Shown: positions 44,524 through 57,747, numbered from the stretch's first letter. The stretch: DNA of 64,000 bases from Bromus sterilis (GCA_950022295.1 OX465600.1:295971782-296035781), one strand, 5' to 3'. The notes: generated by a model from the sequence alone, not told the origin. Numbers and translations: made by a program.

Positions 44524-47500
44524 TGTCGGGACCCGGGGTTAGCGTATGCAAGCCTCGCTACAACACAATCATATGGAGAGCCGAGAACCGTACCCACTTG
44601 TCTAAGCAGACAAGGCCAAGCACAGAACGTTCTCGGAAAGCATCGAACGTGAGGGGCATCCCATTCAGGCCGGATGATCCACTGAGATGGGTCCTCATCG
44701 TCCGGGCACAAGTCTAATTGATATGGGTGGTGAACTCCCATACTCATAGACAAGTCGCCTCAACCATACTATCGATTGTATTATAACCCTTACATAGACT
44801 TACTCCAGCCCGATCACTTAGTCGGGGTCTAGGGCGGGCTCGATCATACATCAAAGTGTGCACGAGACAGAGTCTCGAACAATCGCATCGCGATGACCCA
44901 AGCTGCGCACATCTAAGGGCCACTTGGTTTATAAAAGACCGCCAGCCAGATCACAACTAAGGTCTCGAAAACCCATACAAAGACATGCATGTTTATAAAC
45001 ATACACGCAGCACACATGCCTTGTATGAACAGCAGGTATCATTGCAATTCTCTACAAAGTATACATCTTTATTAATAACTCTTACAGAGTGCACACAGAG
45101 ATCACAAGCATGTGATCCAACATTACAACAGACAAGCGGAAGCAAAGTAGGTCTGAGTACAGACAAGTTTAACAAATGGCTTAGAGAAGCCTTATCTAAA
45201 AACAAGCCCTCCACGAGGGAACCAGTCGTCTGACTGGGACTACACTAGCTTGGTCTTGGTCTGAGTCTTCAATCTTCGAGCTTCGGGTAGAAGCCACCAT
45301 CGGGGTCGGTGGGTTCATCTAAAACATAGATTAAGCAAACGTGAGTACAAAATCGTACTCAGCAAGACTTACATAGGAACTATACTACTCATGCACATGT
45401 ATCAAGGTAAGGGAGGTGGGGTTTCACTTGCAGACGTGCCATCTTTGACTTGGCTAGTCCTGAACTACGAGTACCAGACTTGAGGTAAGAAGCGTACACG
45501 AGTCCACTACATCTCTTCAACCAATTACACCACTATGGTTACTTCCTCGACTTCCCCACGAGAAGCACACCATAGCACTCACGCTTATCTTGGTGTGTTT
45601 TAGAAGTATCCAGTTCAAGTTGTCTAATAATCAAGCTAAGCTTTCCAAGCAGTCCTTAACCGCGGACGCGGCTATTCGAATAGTTTTGTTAACCCTGCAG
45701 GGGTGTACCGCTACACACACGTGTCATCAGTTACCGCCTTTTGCGTGTCACCGTTCAAGAGGTGACAGCGAGGATGCCACCACAACACTTCGCCCACAGC
45801 TCCGTTCTAGTCCAGAGAGTCGCCTATCTGAGGGGGATCCGTATGGAAGTCCGGCCGAGGTTCCAGTACAGCCTCAAACGATGTGTGCAGGGTCCCAAGC
45901 CGGTCTTGAAAAGCCGTTCATCCACTTCGCAGACCGTGCCACAGCCCTACCAGAACTCCGAACTACTGCGACTCTTGGGGTTCGAACGGGGTGAGGTACT
46001 AGGATGAGAGGGGTCAATGAGCCCAATGTGTGGTTGTACTCTTCTTCTTGGATCACCACACAAGAACTCGGACTTAAGGCGATGTTCAACGAGACAACCC
46101 ACTGTGTACTCCTACATAGCCTCTCATCGTTCACCTTGTATTAGGGTAGATTCACCAACACATTTCACTTTCATCAACACCATGTTCACCATCATCCCGA
46201 CTCACATCAAAAGCAACCTCGTTGTACCACTAATCATGCAATAAGCAGTAACAGTTGCAGGGGCCACATGATATCAACCAACTCCTACATCTTCTAGGAT
46301 TGGGGTTTGCTTACTACTGTGACAAGATGATAGGTCATGCAACGGATATGGGTTCAACTATGCGGTAGAAACGTTATCATGGTGATCATCCTAAACAATG
46401 CATAAGCGAGACATGAGAGGGAAGTGGTATTTTATCGACATGATCAATGGGGGTTTGCTTGCCTTGCTGACGGGGTTCAGTCACGGGGTCTTCAACGAAG
46501 GGGGTGATCTCGGATTCCGGCTCCACTTCTATCAGCAACATGACAATCATAGGATCAACATAATGTACAATGCACAATCCCATGAATAAGATTGTAATGG
46601 TGATGTTCATGGTACTGATGTGTTGAGCATTCCATTTAAAAGGAGTATATTGCATTTGAAATGCAAATTCAAACTCCATTTGATTTATCGATGAAATTCA
46701 AATGCATTTGAATGCATGAAAGTTTATTTGAAAAGGTTGATCATGAAGTGATGTGGTATAGTTGAAGTAATGTCTCTGATGTGTGGATGAATCCATTTGA
46801 ATTAAGGGTGTTGCAAAATCATTTGCAAAATCACTCCAAATTTGAATTTGAAAAGGATCCATATGCATGTTTGCTACTGTTCACCCATTTTAAAATGGTC
46901 AAACATGAAAACAAATTGAATATTCATAATCCTTGTATTTTTCTGATAATTTTAGACATATTATTTTCCCAATTTGGAGTTAAAATGAATTAGTTATGAT
47001 TTTCTAAAGATTTGGCTATTTTCTGGATTTTTCTGTAATTGATTTAATCAATTTAATCGACTTATTGCGCCAGGCTGACGTCATGCTGGCGTGTGGGGGG
47101 GGGCTGACAGGTGGGGTCAGGATGTCAGTGGCTAGGGGGTTAACCCCGTTTAAATTAAACTAAAAAGGTCATTAGGGGGGGCCAGGGCCCACCAGTTAGT
47201 GACCCAAGGGTCGACTAACAGGGGGATTAGCCCCCTAACCTAATCGGGCCGCCGGCGGTTAGCCGGCGGTGGATTTCAGTGCGGAGGCGCTCGTACGGGA
47301 CGGCGATTCCGACGGCCAATTGCAGCGCCAAGGCTACCAAACTGTAGCCCGTGGTGAGCCGCGTCGAATGGGCTACTCGTGCGTCGTCGGGGAGGTTGCA
47401 GACGACGACAGCTTCGACCTGAGCTACGGCTTGGAGCTGCGCTTATAAAACAGCCACGGGACGAGGCATACGTGTGTGCGTTGGGTTTCTGGGGGCTCCA

Positions 47501-48569
47501 GGAGCGTCATGGACATGCTGGGGGAGACGGAGGCGCACGGGAGTACGCGTTTGGACACCTACGGCGGCGACAGAGCTCTGCTCCCATGGCGAGGTGCAAA
47601 TGAGGGCGAAGGAGGAGCCATGGATGGGTGGGGAAGAACAAGTGACTAACCCTGAACACGTCGGTGAAGACGGTTGGGCCGGGGAAAGAACGACGGCGGC
47701 GCAATTGATCGTGGATCTTCTCGGCGGCCGGAGCAAGTCGATGACGATGGCGTCGGCTTCAGAGGCTCTCGAGCTCAATTGAAAGGGGGAAACGACGGAG
47801 GAGGGTGCGGCGCATCTCCTGGACAGGACGGTGCAGCTCTAGCTGGCCGATGGCCACGGCTGCGCGCATCGGCGCTCTCCGGCGATCTTCTGTCATCGAG
47901 AAATCCGGCGAGAGCAGGCGAGGAGGTGAGCCGTGAGGAAAGGGAAGGGGTGCGGGGGGGCTTCTGCAGCTGCTGCGTGGCGCAAGGGAGAGAGGGGGAG
48001 GCCTAGAAGAGGCTGGGCGTCGCCGTGTCGCCATGGCCTTGCTCTGCCCTCCACCGAGCAGCTTGGCTCGGCGGGGAGGAAGAAGACAAGGCGCCTGAGG
48101 CGCAAGGTAAGGTCCTACCCTTCTCTGTTTTTCCTTTTTCTTTTTATTTCTTCTGTAAATAGGTTGACATAGCCAATAAAATAGCTAGGTATTTTTATAA
48201 ATGCCATAATTTTTATATGGCCTCATAAAAGCTAGAGCTAGCCACTTATAAAATTTGGCACTTTTTAAAATTCAAAACATTTGAATTTTAAATCAAATAG
48301 GGGTTTATTTCATTTTCCAAGGCATTGTTTGAAAATTAGAAAATTCCATGAGCATGGGATTTCTCCCAAACCATTTTTAAAATGATCAGCATTATTTATA
48401 GGAATTTTCCAAATACTCAAATGATTTTTGGAAAAATATTTTTATCTGGCCATTTGAATTAATTTCTCAGGGCTTTTCTTTTCCCCATTTTTGAATTTCT
48501 TTTTGAATTTTTCACATGATGCAAAGGGACTTGCTATTCCTAGCACATACCTAACTTGGGGTTGTGACA
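44524..48569 (-). repeat. 5' LTR (right) of the Tekay-like element, 4046 bp
   Basis: It is nearly identical to the left LTR but retains 110 bp at 45597-45706, including the 12-bp palindrome CTATTCGAATAG (45672-45683). It lacks 41 bp present in the left LTR at about 40460-40500, with CGCC at both borders. Confidence 0.9.
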
Positions 48570-48734
48570 CCGAGTGCTAAGATAGGGGAGTTGCACACTA
48601 CCCTTTACCTTTGTTTCTTAGTCTTGTTAGTTTACCTTTCTGTTTTTATCTCAGTGTCCTTTATGAAAAACCACAAAAATAGTTGCTACCTTTTGCCTTT
48701 GTCTTGCTTTGCCTATTTATGCTATCCTCACCAT

Positions 48735-49860
48735 GGGTGATGAACCACCCAAATATGGTAGGATGGACATGTTTCACTTGGATCGTCTTCGATCAATTTG
48801 TGCTCGCGCTAAAAACCCAACCGACTTGGTTGAGGGAAAATCATTGGATGAGCATGCTCATTATACGAGGCACCGCCTATCTCAGAAAGGGAAACACTTA
48901 TGGGATCAAATACATGTTTCTTATTGCCATTCTAAACTTTTGTAACACATTTATGATTTTACTTGATGTTCTAATATAGATCATAAACACCTTCCTTTCC
49001 AATGTGAATTTAATGAAAATGAGATCTTATCTTCTTATGCTAAAGGTGTTTATGATGACTTTGATGTTGAAAAGATTGAAGAGTTTGTTGCTTTTAAAGG
49101 TGCCTATGAGATTGCTTCTTTGATTGAAAAGTATCACGATACTATTTTCGAGTCTGAAAACTTTGCAGTTCTTGCTTATTGCTTCGAGAATTATACTTCC
49201 AATTCTTATATTGAGGATTTTAAAAATAAAATGTTTGCTGCCCAAGAAGAGGCCAATGATTGCTTTGAGGAGGAATCCCATGATTCCGAGGACTCACTTG
49301 AAATATCCCTTTCTGAAAATTTTGATACTTGCTTTGTTGATGGCCAAGATGCCACTATGGATGATGCTAACAAAAATGAACTCTCTATAGTTCCTTATGT
49401 TAAGCATGAAATTGTTGATATTGCACCCACACTTGATTGTCCTATTATCCTTTTGAAATCTCCAACTCCGGAGAATTTTCCTCTTATCAAATCTCAATAT
49501 GTTGGATTGCATTTATCTTATGATCCTAAAAACCGTGTTGAAAATAATACACGTGTGCTCGTAGGTCATGAACAATATGATTTATGTGATATTTATATTC
49601 TTGATATTGTTCATGATACTACTGAAAATTATTTTGAGAGAGGAAAGGTTGGTTGTAGAAACTTCCATATTACTAAAACTACTCTCTTTATGTTGAAAGT
49701 TTTGAAGATGTTCTTGTTCCACCTTCCTATGTTGGTTTCTTTGTGCTTCTTTGATTTATTTTATTACAAGATGCCTATGCATAGGAAGTGGGTTCGGCTT
49801 AAATGTGTTTCATATTTTCATCTTGATGCTCTCTTTTGCTTCAAATACTTATTCTTATGA
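48735..49860 (+). pseudogene. Gag-like reading frame of the non-autonomous Gypsy, frameshifted
   Basis: A first frame starts MGDEPPKYGRMDMFHLDRLR (48735) and stops at 48945. A second frame, open from about 48979, continues with ILSSYAKGVYDDFDVEKIEE, SLIEKYHDTIFESENF and FKNKMFAAQEEANDCFEEE. It then has VKHEIVDIAPTLDCPIILLK, HDTTENYFERGKVGCRNFHI and a hydrophobic C-terminus (FLFHLPMLVSLCFFDLFYYK), ending at 49860. I recognise this as the typical protein-coding remnant in Sabrina/WHAM-type Triticeae elements. No zinc knuckle or enzyme domain is present, and its role is unknown. ATG is not used by the second frame until well inside, so it is either frameshifted or fused by recoding; I favour decay. 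Confidence 0.6.
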
Positions 49861-51277
49861 GAGCACCTCTTAAAATCTTAAGCCTAGCTAATGACTGTAA
49901 AGAAGCGCTTTCGGGAGGCAGCCCGCAACGAATTTAGGTTTTTCTTTTTTGCTTTTGTTGTGTCTTGATGATTGTTACTTCTGTAGCAACATCATTGTAT
50001 CTTTATTTTTCAACTTTGTGCCAAGTTATAGCCTCTTCCGGCAAGGGAAGTAAAAGTTGTGACATGCTGTCCAGAAAACAGATTCTGTCCTCGTGACCAG
50101 AAAAATTCCAGAAAAATCCCAGTTCATCTGTTTGAGCTGAAATGTTTACACAGTATTCTATATACAATTACGAAACTTCCGTATGTTCTGAGTTTTTTGA
50201 TTTGAGTTGCAGAAGTACCCCTAAAAAATTCTTTACTATCTGCTGTTCTGTTTTTCACAGATTCTGCCACGTTTTGTCTTTCCTAACTTTTGCAAACCTT
50301 AAGCTTGCTTTTTCTTTGCAAAAACTTTTTGGCACTCTTGAGAAACAGTAGCTCTTCAAGAATATCTTTATACCTAGTGGAGAAAAAATATTTATTAAGG
50401 GTACTAACCTCTCTAATCAGCTTATGATTAGTTATGTATGAAGGGAGTTTTCAAGTGTGCGATGAAAGATGATGAAAGAAGATCCAGGAGTGTCAAGCGC
50501 TCAAGCTTGGGTATGTCCCCATGCATCCCCAATAAATATTCAAGGAGACTCAAGCGTCTAAGCTTGGGGATGCCGCCGTGCATCCCCTTCTCCATCAACA
50601 ATCATCAGTTCGTCCTTCGTCTCACTATATTTTTATCACTTCATGCGTTATGGGCTATGCTTGGAGCGTCTCGCTCTTAGGTTTTATTTTTAGTTTCTTT
50701 AGCTTTTCTTGATGTTCATAACAAGTTAGGTCCTGTCTTACTTTGTGTGGGAGAGAAACACGCTCCACTTTCAAAATCTAAAACACATCATAGGATTCTT
50801 CATGCCTATCTTTCTGTTGTTGTGTGTTCTTTATCTTTTCATAGCTACTGCCATGTTTAGTCTTAGTTTTAGTTTGTCTTTAGCAAGAGCCTTGGCTTTT
50901 GTTTAGTTTGTTGCTGGAACTCTTTTTAGTTTTCATGTTTATCTTGTTAAAGATAGTTGGTTGTTGCACTGAGTTGCGTCTTGTTTTGAGAAGTAGGTAT
51001 TTGAGGTTGCTATTTAATTCTAGTAGTAGCTTGCAATAGTTTTGAGGTATTGATGTGAGTAATGTTTGAACTTTTGGTGTCAAGAGCTCTAGACTATTAG
51101 TGATAGGTGTCGTATTTTGGGCAATCCGTGTTTATTTTCAAAACCTACAAAACTAGTTGAGAACTCTAGCTACTAGATGGATCACTATTCTTCTGAGGGG
51201 TCGAATATTAGAGAACACTCACGTACCATGACTCGAGGATGCGCAAAGATAACAAAAACCCCATACACTCCTCCTCG
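49861..51277 (+). other. Non-coding spacer of the non-autonomous Gypsy with repeated PPT-like motif
   Basis: No supported coding sequence. AAGCTTGGGTATG (50503-50515) and AAGCTTGGGGATG (50560-50572), each followed by CGTGCATCCCC or CATGCATCCCC, repeat the motif that forms the polypurine tract before the 3' LTR (59160-59172). Confidence 0.6.
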
Positions 51278-51282
51278 GGGTA

Positions 51283-54200
51283 TGTGACGCCCCCAAAATC
51301 AATCCGTGTACAGTAATCATACACGCAGGGTACACGGCTGAGATTAGGGTGCCACGGTGAGAATATCACAGCACAACACTAAACACAAAAGGATAAACCA
51401 ATATGTTACAATAAAGGGGGGGGGTCACGCGGACCCGAATACATAAGTTAAACAAGCCATAATATCTGAGTACAGACATAGTTAGTCAAGTTCTGCCTTA
51501 AGAAGGCTAGCACAAATAACATCAGAGATACAGATCGAAAAGGCAAGGCCTCCTGCCTGGGAGCCTCCGAAACTACTCCTGGTCCTGGTCAGCGGGGGTC
51601 TCGACGTAGTAGTATCCGCCTCCGGGGTACTCCTGCTCCTGGGCTCCAACGTCGACTGCAGCGGCCGATCAGGCAAAACAGTAAAGGAAATAAAGCAGGT
51701 GAGTATCTAGTATACCCGCGAGTCTTACGTCCGCTACTAAGCATTATGCATTGTATCAACGGAAAGAAGAGGCTGTATATAGTGGACTGCAAGATAGAAA
51801 TCAGAATAAGGATAAGAAGTTAGGCCTATCGAAGACTAGCATCTTCCGACGATGTCTTGCAGCATGAGGTAAGAATCAGCCAACAGTTTATATAAAACAA
51901 TAAAGTAACAATGAAGCAGAAGTTGCTGCAACATTGTATAATAGTAAGTTGACGGGTTGTCATCCTTCCATCGGGGCTCCATCGTACTTACGAATAGGTT
52001 GGGGGGGTAAACTCAAGGGGTCGGATCGGTACAAGGTTAATCAACCGGGGTGGTCCAACGGAATGGGGTACTAAGTAACTCACGAGGTAAACTCAGGGAG
52101 ATACATCGAGCAAATCAAAAGAAGGTATGAGAAGCTTCAAACGGATAGCCATGCATTCGATGCCGATAACGGGTGATGAAAGGGCCCCAGAACATCAGGT
52201 ATAAGCACGATATCGGGCCGAATATCGCAAGGTAGATGACAAGAGTCAAGTTTCGATCCTGTGGAACTGTGGGTTATAGGCCCACAAAGAATAGGGAGGG
52301 TGGCGACATGTTATGCGATCTCGAGGCAAGGTTGTCAGAGAATAGTTTGTCAGCTATGTCGGCAACAACATCGGTACCAGGAGCAGTGGACATTGAGAAC
52401 CATTTTCCTGCTCGTTAATACGAGGCGGACCAATTGGCAAAGTTCTCGTCCCGGTGGCTACCGAAATGTCATCAACAATGGCAACAAAGGGTTACTGACG
52501 AGGTTGTATACCGAGGTGTTTTCATAAGCAGGTGAATTATCACTGCCCAGATAATATATATTACAAGAAAGGTTAAGCAAACCAATGGAAAGGAAGAGGT
52601 GATGATACACAAGTATCGGGTGTATATCTTTCCCAAGGGAAAGCAAAGCAAGTTATACAAGACCAAGTTGTATTGGCAGAGAGTCAAGGGAGGTTGTCGA
52701 TGATAACCCAAATCATCGAGGGGCAGGGATGGTATTTCACAAGATGAATCCAATTGACACATGGAAGAAGCCATGTAGGATTAGTCAGATAATGATCCAC
52801 CAAAGGCCGGGTGGTTCGCAAAGAATCTGATGTGAGTATCAACACTCAACCAGAAGGAGAAAGAATGAAAAGGCATAGGGTGATAGAAGCATCGGAATAA
52901 TTTGATGCTTAATTACCAGGAAATTGTGATTTCCAGATCGGGAGGTGGTTGCAATTATCCATACCGACTTATCGGTGGCACGGGATGGCAAAGGCGATGA
53001 ACACGTAGGTTCTCGGGAACTTATCGGAGAGAAATCTTCGGAATCTTCAGGTGAATCAGGCGATCAGCTGGAATGCAGAGCTCTCCGGAAGGAAGGAGGT
53101 ACGAGAACCTAAAGTCAGCGTTAGTAAAACTTACCAGCAAGGATAAGAGAGCAGAGTCCCAGAGCATAGGTACGGAGAAAAAGATCCTAATACCAAAGAT
53201 ATCACACGTGGTGATAACAATGTGGGCCCGTAAGCCAAATATTAAGTTAGCAAAATAGTTTTTTCAAAGTCTAGACTCAACATCGACCAAGGAGTGGATA
53301 GGGGCTTCCTACAGGCAGTCAGCTCTGATACCAACTTGTGACGCCCCCAAAATTAATCTCTGTACAGTAATCATACACGCAGGGTACACGGCTGAGATTA
53401 GGGTGCCACGGTGAGAATATCACAGCACAACACTAAACACAAAAGGATAAACCAATATGTTACAATAAAGAGGGGTCACGCGGACCCGAATACATAAGTT
53501 AAACAAGCCATAATATCTGAGTACAGACATAGTTAGTCAAGTTCTGCATTAAGAAGGCTAGCACAAATAACATCAGAGATACAGATCGAAAAGGCAAGGC
53601 CTCCTGCCTGGGAGCCTCCGAAACTACTCCTGGTCCTGGTCAGCGGGGGTCTCGACGTAGTAGTATCCGCCTCCGGGGTACTCCTGCTCCTGGGCTCCAA
53701 CGTCGACTGCAGTGGCCGATCAGGCAAAACAGTAAAGGAAATAAAGCAGGTGAGTATCTAGTATACCCGCGAGTCTTACGTCCGCTACTAAGCATTATGC
53801 ATTGTATCAACGGAAAGAAGAGGCTGTATATAGTGGACTGCAAGATAGAAACCAGAATAAGGATAAGAAGCTAGGCCTATCGAAGACTAGCATCTTCCGA
53901 CGATGTCTTGCAGCATGAGGTAAGAATCAGCCAACAGTTTATATAAAACAATAAAGTAACAATGAAGCAGAAGTTGCTGCAACATTGTATAATAGTAAGT
54001 TGTAATGATTAATAATAATAATGCCTCCGAGTTCCCTTCCTCGACTCCCTGCGAGGAAGAAGACCCGGAACCATACAGTTTAATAGTAGTAGTTTCTAGT
54101 GGTAAGATCCAGCTTCAGCATAAAGCGTCCTGTTACCGTGGACACGGCTATTCGAATAGATTAATCTTCCCTGCAGGGGTGCACTGGCGTGACTCTACGA

Positions 54201-57200
54201 CGCTTGGATCTCCAGGGTGGCGGAAACCTTGTTAGGGAACGCTCCACCAAAGCTATCCGACACAAAGTAGCCCATCCTTTGGCAATCAACAGAGAGGTCA
54301 TCCGCCGGACTATATCCTATGTACGCCGGGCTTTGGACCCTAACCCGAACGTACTCCTGCACGGTGCGTGACTGGCCGGTGAAGCAATATCAAAACAAAT
54401 ACAAATACACCGCTCGAGCAAGAGAAGACAACACCACTTCCCGGCAATCAGCCCGCGGTACTGCTGACGTCTGAAGACCCTCGAACGAGACTACGATGCA
54501 GGGGAGCCCACACTCCTCGTCCCACGTGTAGGTAGTGCGTACAAGCCAAAAGGCTACTCAAGACATCCCCGAACCATTTAGCATTTTAATTAACCTGCGT
54601 GACAACCGTTATCGTTGCCTCGACTTAACCGACCCGCGGTCAATGACAGCAGTCAGGTCCACCAGTACATCGGTGCCTGCCCTGTCGTCCCACCAAGTCA
54701 CTGCGGTTACCAACAAGGTGAACCGTCTCCTTACCTTGTCTCGCGTGTGCTCTTGGTAGAACTCGACTTTCGTGGTTTGGTAACTCTCGCGAGATACGAA
54801 CAGGGGCCAAGCACGCCAGTAACGTCGGTCGTACCCTCCCTGTCGTTCCCGACAATATACCGCTCGCGGGCACCGTTGGATCGCCCGACTTCTGACCTTT
54901 AAGGACAACCGCTGTCCAGGACCCTATGGCGGCAAGACAAAGTCAGCCTCGAGTGGAGTACGAGGATTACTCCTGGATAGCTCACACTTGAGGTGACTAG
55001 GCATAACCCAGATAGGGGCCTTTGGCGGTGTCTGCTTTGTTCCGTACCTGTGCAGTTGTATATATTGTATCCGTGTTCACTCCCCTGAGTGATCACGTCC
55101 CGCTATCTAGTCCTAGCTAACAATGCGCAGGGCTCACTGCTGAATATATGCATAATTATAACAGGCAGCATAGGATAAAGGAAGGTACATCAAGGGGCGA
55201 CAAAATCAGGTTATGCAATTGAATAGGATTGTAACGTAGCAGCAGAAGTAACAATGCCTAGTGCAAGAAAGTACGGAAAAGGTAGGCGATATCTGGGGAA
55301 GAGAATGGCTCTGCTTGCCTGGAAGCTTGACGGTAGGGGCAGGGTCGTCGACGAAGTAGTCGTACCCGGCAGCGGTGTAGTCGGTGGTAGCAGCGGGGTC
55401 TACCGGAGATTAAGGGGGGAGGAAACAGTAAATACACAGCAAGCATAAACAAACAAATGAATAGCATGGCGTATGCAATGTTAACGGTGTTCTAACGCAG
55501 TGTAATGTACGTTGCTCGGAGCGGGAATTCATCCGGGGATGAACTACCGGCTCCGGGTGATTACCAGACAAGGTGTCCGGAGGGGGAAGGGTTCATGCCG
55601 GAGGTGTCGTGGACATCCGAAAAGCATAAGGGGGGTGTACCCGTGTTAGTTGAACCATTCCGGACAACTTTCGTGTTCGGAATAAATTCATCCGGGTACT
55701 TTAACAGTACCGGACAAATCATCGGACAAACGGTCCGGAGGGGGGGATGTCGGTGTTCGTTGTGTTAGAGGGGTGTGGTTGGTATACGGATAGCGTATCC
55801 GTATTCGTTATATTTTTCTGATCAATTTTCATGTATAAAGTTTTTGAATCCGAGTTACGGTTTAAAAGATATTCAATTTTAAAGTTTTAATTCAATTAAA
55901 ATCCTTTTCTGATTTATTTTTATTAATAAATTCAAACATTATCCACAAAGGGGTTTGACCAGTCAATCCTGACCAGTGGGACCCACTGGTCAGCCTCTAG
56001 TCATATTATTAAATCTTTATATTTATTCTAAAAAATCCACTGGACCCACATGTCATACACTCTAGTTTTAATAAAATCATTATATTTATTTATCACAGAA
56101 GTTGGGCCCAGCAGTCAGTGGGACATAATAAATCTAACAGTTATTTTAGCTTAACAAAGGCTGGGGGCCCACATGTAATGGACTGTGCTAATTAAATCAG
56201 CAGGTTAATTAAGGGGTAGGGCCCACTGGTAAGTGTCTCAATGGGGGTTATTATTTCTGGTAATTATGTTAGCTTAAACCAAAAGCCTAGGGCCCACGTT
56301 CCAGTGAGGGGGGGGGGGGTTAGTCCAGGGACTACCTAGCCGAGCATGCCGGCGATGAGGTTCCCGGCACGGCGGCCAACCCCTGGATACGCGCTCCGGT
56401 GACCAAAACGGGCGCGGAGCAGCTCGTTCGAACAAGAGGACAAGCGCGCGTTCAACAGTGGCGACCGCGGCGGCTAGGATGGTCGGAATGGGGCAGTGTG
56501 ACGACGTCGAGCGGCGGCCGAAGTACGATGGTCGATGCATCCGTCAAACCAGTTTAGGTGTGCGCGAATTAAAACTCAAGGGGGCACCGGGCGGCCACCC
56601 TGAGCGAGATGGCATGCTTGCCAGGCCACAACACGGTGTGTTGCACCGCCGACGAGCTCGACAGCGGAGCCAATGCTCCGGCGAGGGCATCCATGGCGTT
56701 TCGCTAATTTATGCAGGGAAAAACAGCACGACGGGGAGGGAAGGAGTGGAGCTCACCGGCAAGCTCACGGAGTCCTCGCGGGTGAAAGCGAGCGCTGGGG
56801 AGAAGCAGATCGACGCCGACTGGCTCTGGTGCTCCGCGGCGGGGAGGAGCTCGATTCCGGTGAGGCGGTGGTCTCCGGTTCGAATTGCTTGTGTGGGGAG
56901 ACGATGCAGTCCATGAGGAGTCCATGGGACATGGTTGTGCGCCCAGTCTTTGCCGTTGGCCGCGGTTGGTCATGGGCGGCGGCGACGATTGCGCACGGGC
57001 AAGCTCGGGAAGGAAGGCAGGAGAAGGACGGCGGCGCAAGGAAGGAAGAGGGGTCTCACACTAGGGTTTCCAGAGGGCGGGCTGCGGTGGCCTTGGGGAC
57101 TTAACCCCTTCGGCGAGCCGTCGATGGCCGCCACGGAGAGTCCACGGCGTGGCCGGCCGGGGGATGGCCGCCACGCACGCTCGTGAATAGGGACGGGGGA

Positions 57201-57742
57201 CAGGGGAGGCCAGGTGGGCCTGGCCCAGTGGGAAGGGGAAGGTGGGGGGGAGTGGGCCGGGTGGAGGTTGCCAGGTGCGAGGGTTAGCACTTTCTTATTT
57301 TATTTTATTTTCGGGTTTTCTTTTCTATTTATATATTGTTTTAATTGCTTAGACATTTTTGTAAAATGTGCAATATGTTCCATAATTAATGTTATACTCC
57401 ATAACAGTGCTACAAAATGGTTGGGGCATTTATAAATTCATTTATATTTTTGTTTTATTAAAAAGGTATTAAAATGCCACTGGTTTGCTACTGTTTGAAT
57501 TGTTTGATTTATTTTATAGCTTGATAAATTCCCACTGTTGTTCTAGCATGGTCCAATGATTATTTGGGATTTAACAAAAGTGGTTGCACCAATTTTGGAC
57601 AAGGTTTTATGTTCACATATTTTAATATTCATGAAAAGGCATTTTGAGTTTGTGTTGTTTCAAAAATGATCAAGGCATGATTAGCAACAGTAATTGAGAT
57701 CACTGTAGTTGATTACTGTAGCGTGACACCCGGGGTGTTACG
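51283..57742 (-). mobile_element. Gutted long-LTR Gypsy element (second chromovirus relative)
   Basis: The TSD GGGTA is at 51278-51282 and 57743-57747. In minus orientation a full 5' LTR (57742-53337, 4406 bp) is followed by a primer site (complement GCTCTGATACCA, about 53321-53332) and 1385 bp of leader-like sequence. That joins directly, at 51951/51952, to only the last 669 bp of the 3' LTR. The rest of the interior, the polypurine tract and most of the 3' LTR are deleted, and no protein domain remains. Confidence 0.85.
53337..57742 (-). repeat. 5' LTR (right) of the gutted element, 4406 bp
   Basis: It begins TGTGACGCCCCC and ends CCCGGGGTGTTACG, the terminal CA having become CG. Positions 53337-54002 match 51283-51951. 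It contains CTATTCGAATAG (54148-54159) and CCTGCAGGGGTG nearby, also found in the neighbouring element's LTR. Frames such as 56458-56916 have no recognisable domain. Confidence 0.85.
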
Positions 57743-57747
57743 GGGTA

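Larger units (their letters stand above)
36982..48569 (-). mobile_element. Tekay-like Gypsy chromovirus, gag/protease missing
   Basis: Two LTRs of about 4 kb (36982-40975 and 44524-48569) enclose a 3548-bp interior. The TSD CCGAG is at 36977-36981 and 48570-48574. In the minus orientation the primer site (TGGTATCAGAGC, complement at 44508-44519) follows the right LTR, and a purine tract (GAGTGGGGGCGAGT, complement about 40977-40990) precedes the left LTR. The pol frame is long and intact from RT to the chromodomain, but only about 680 bp separate it from the primer site, with no gag or protease sequence. Confidence 0.9.

Noticed and set aside
44463..44753. Frame repeated at 36942-37211 and 44463-44753
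   Set aside because: The repetition is explained by the two LTRs of the same element; the peptide has no recognisable features.
48979..49860. A host gene for the acidic protein at 49120-49860
   Set aside because: It lies between primer-site leader and polypurine tract of a TSD-flanked element and matches the recurrent coding remnant of that element type.
56458..57290. Overlapping frames of 80-150 codons on both strands
   Set aside because: GC-rich LTR sequence of the gutted Gypsy; no recognisable motif and no coding conservation.
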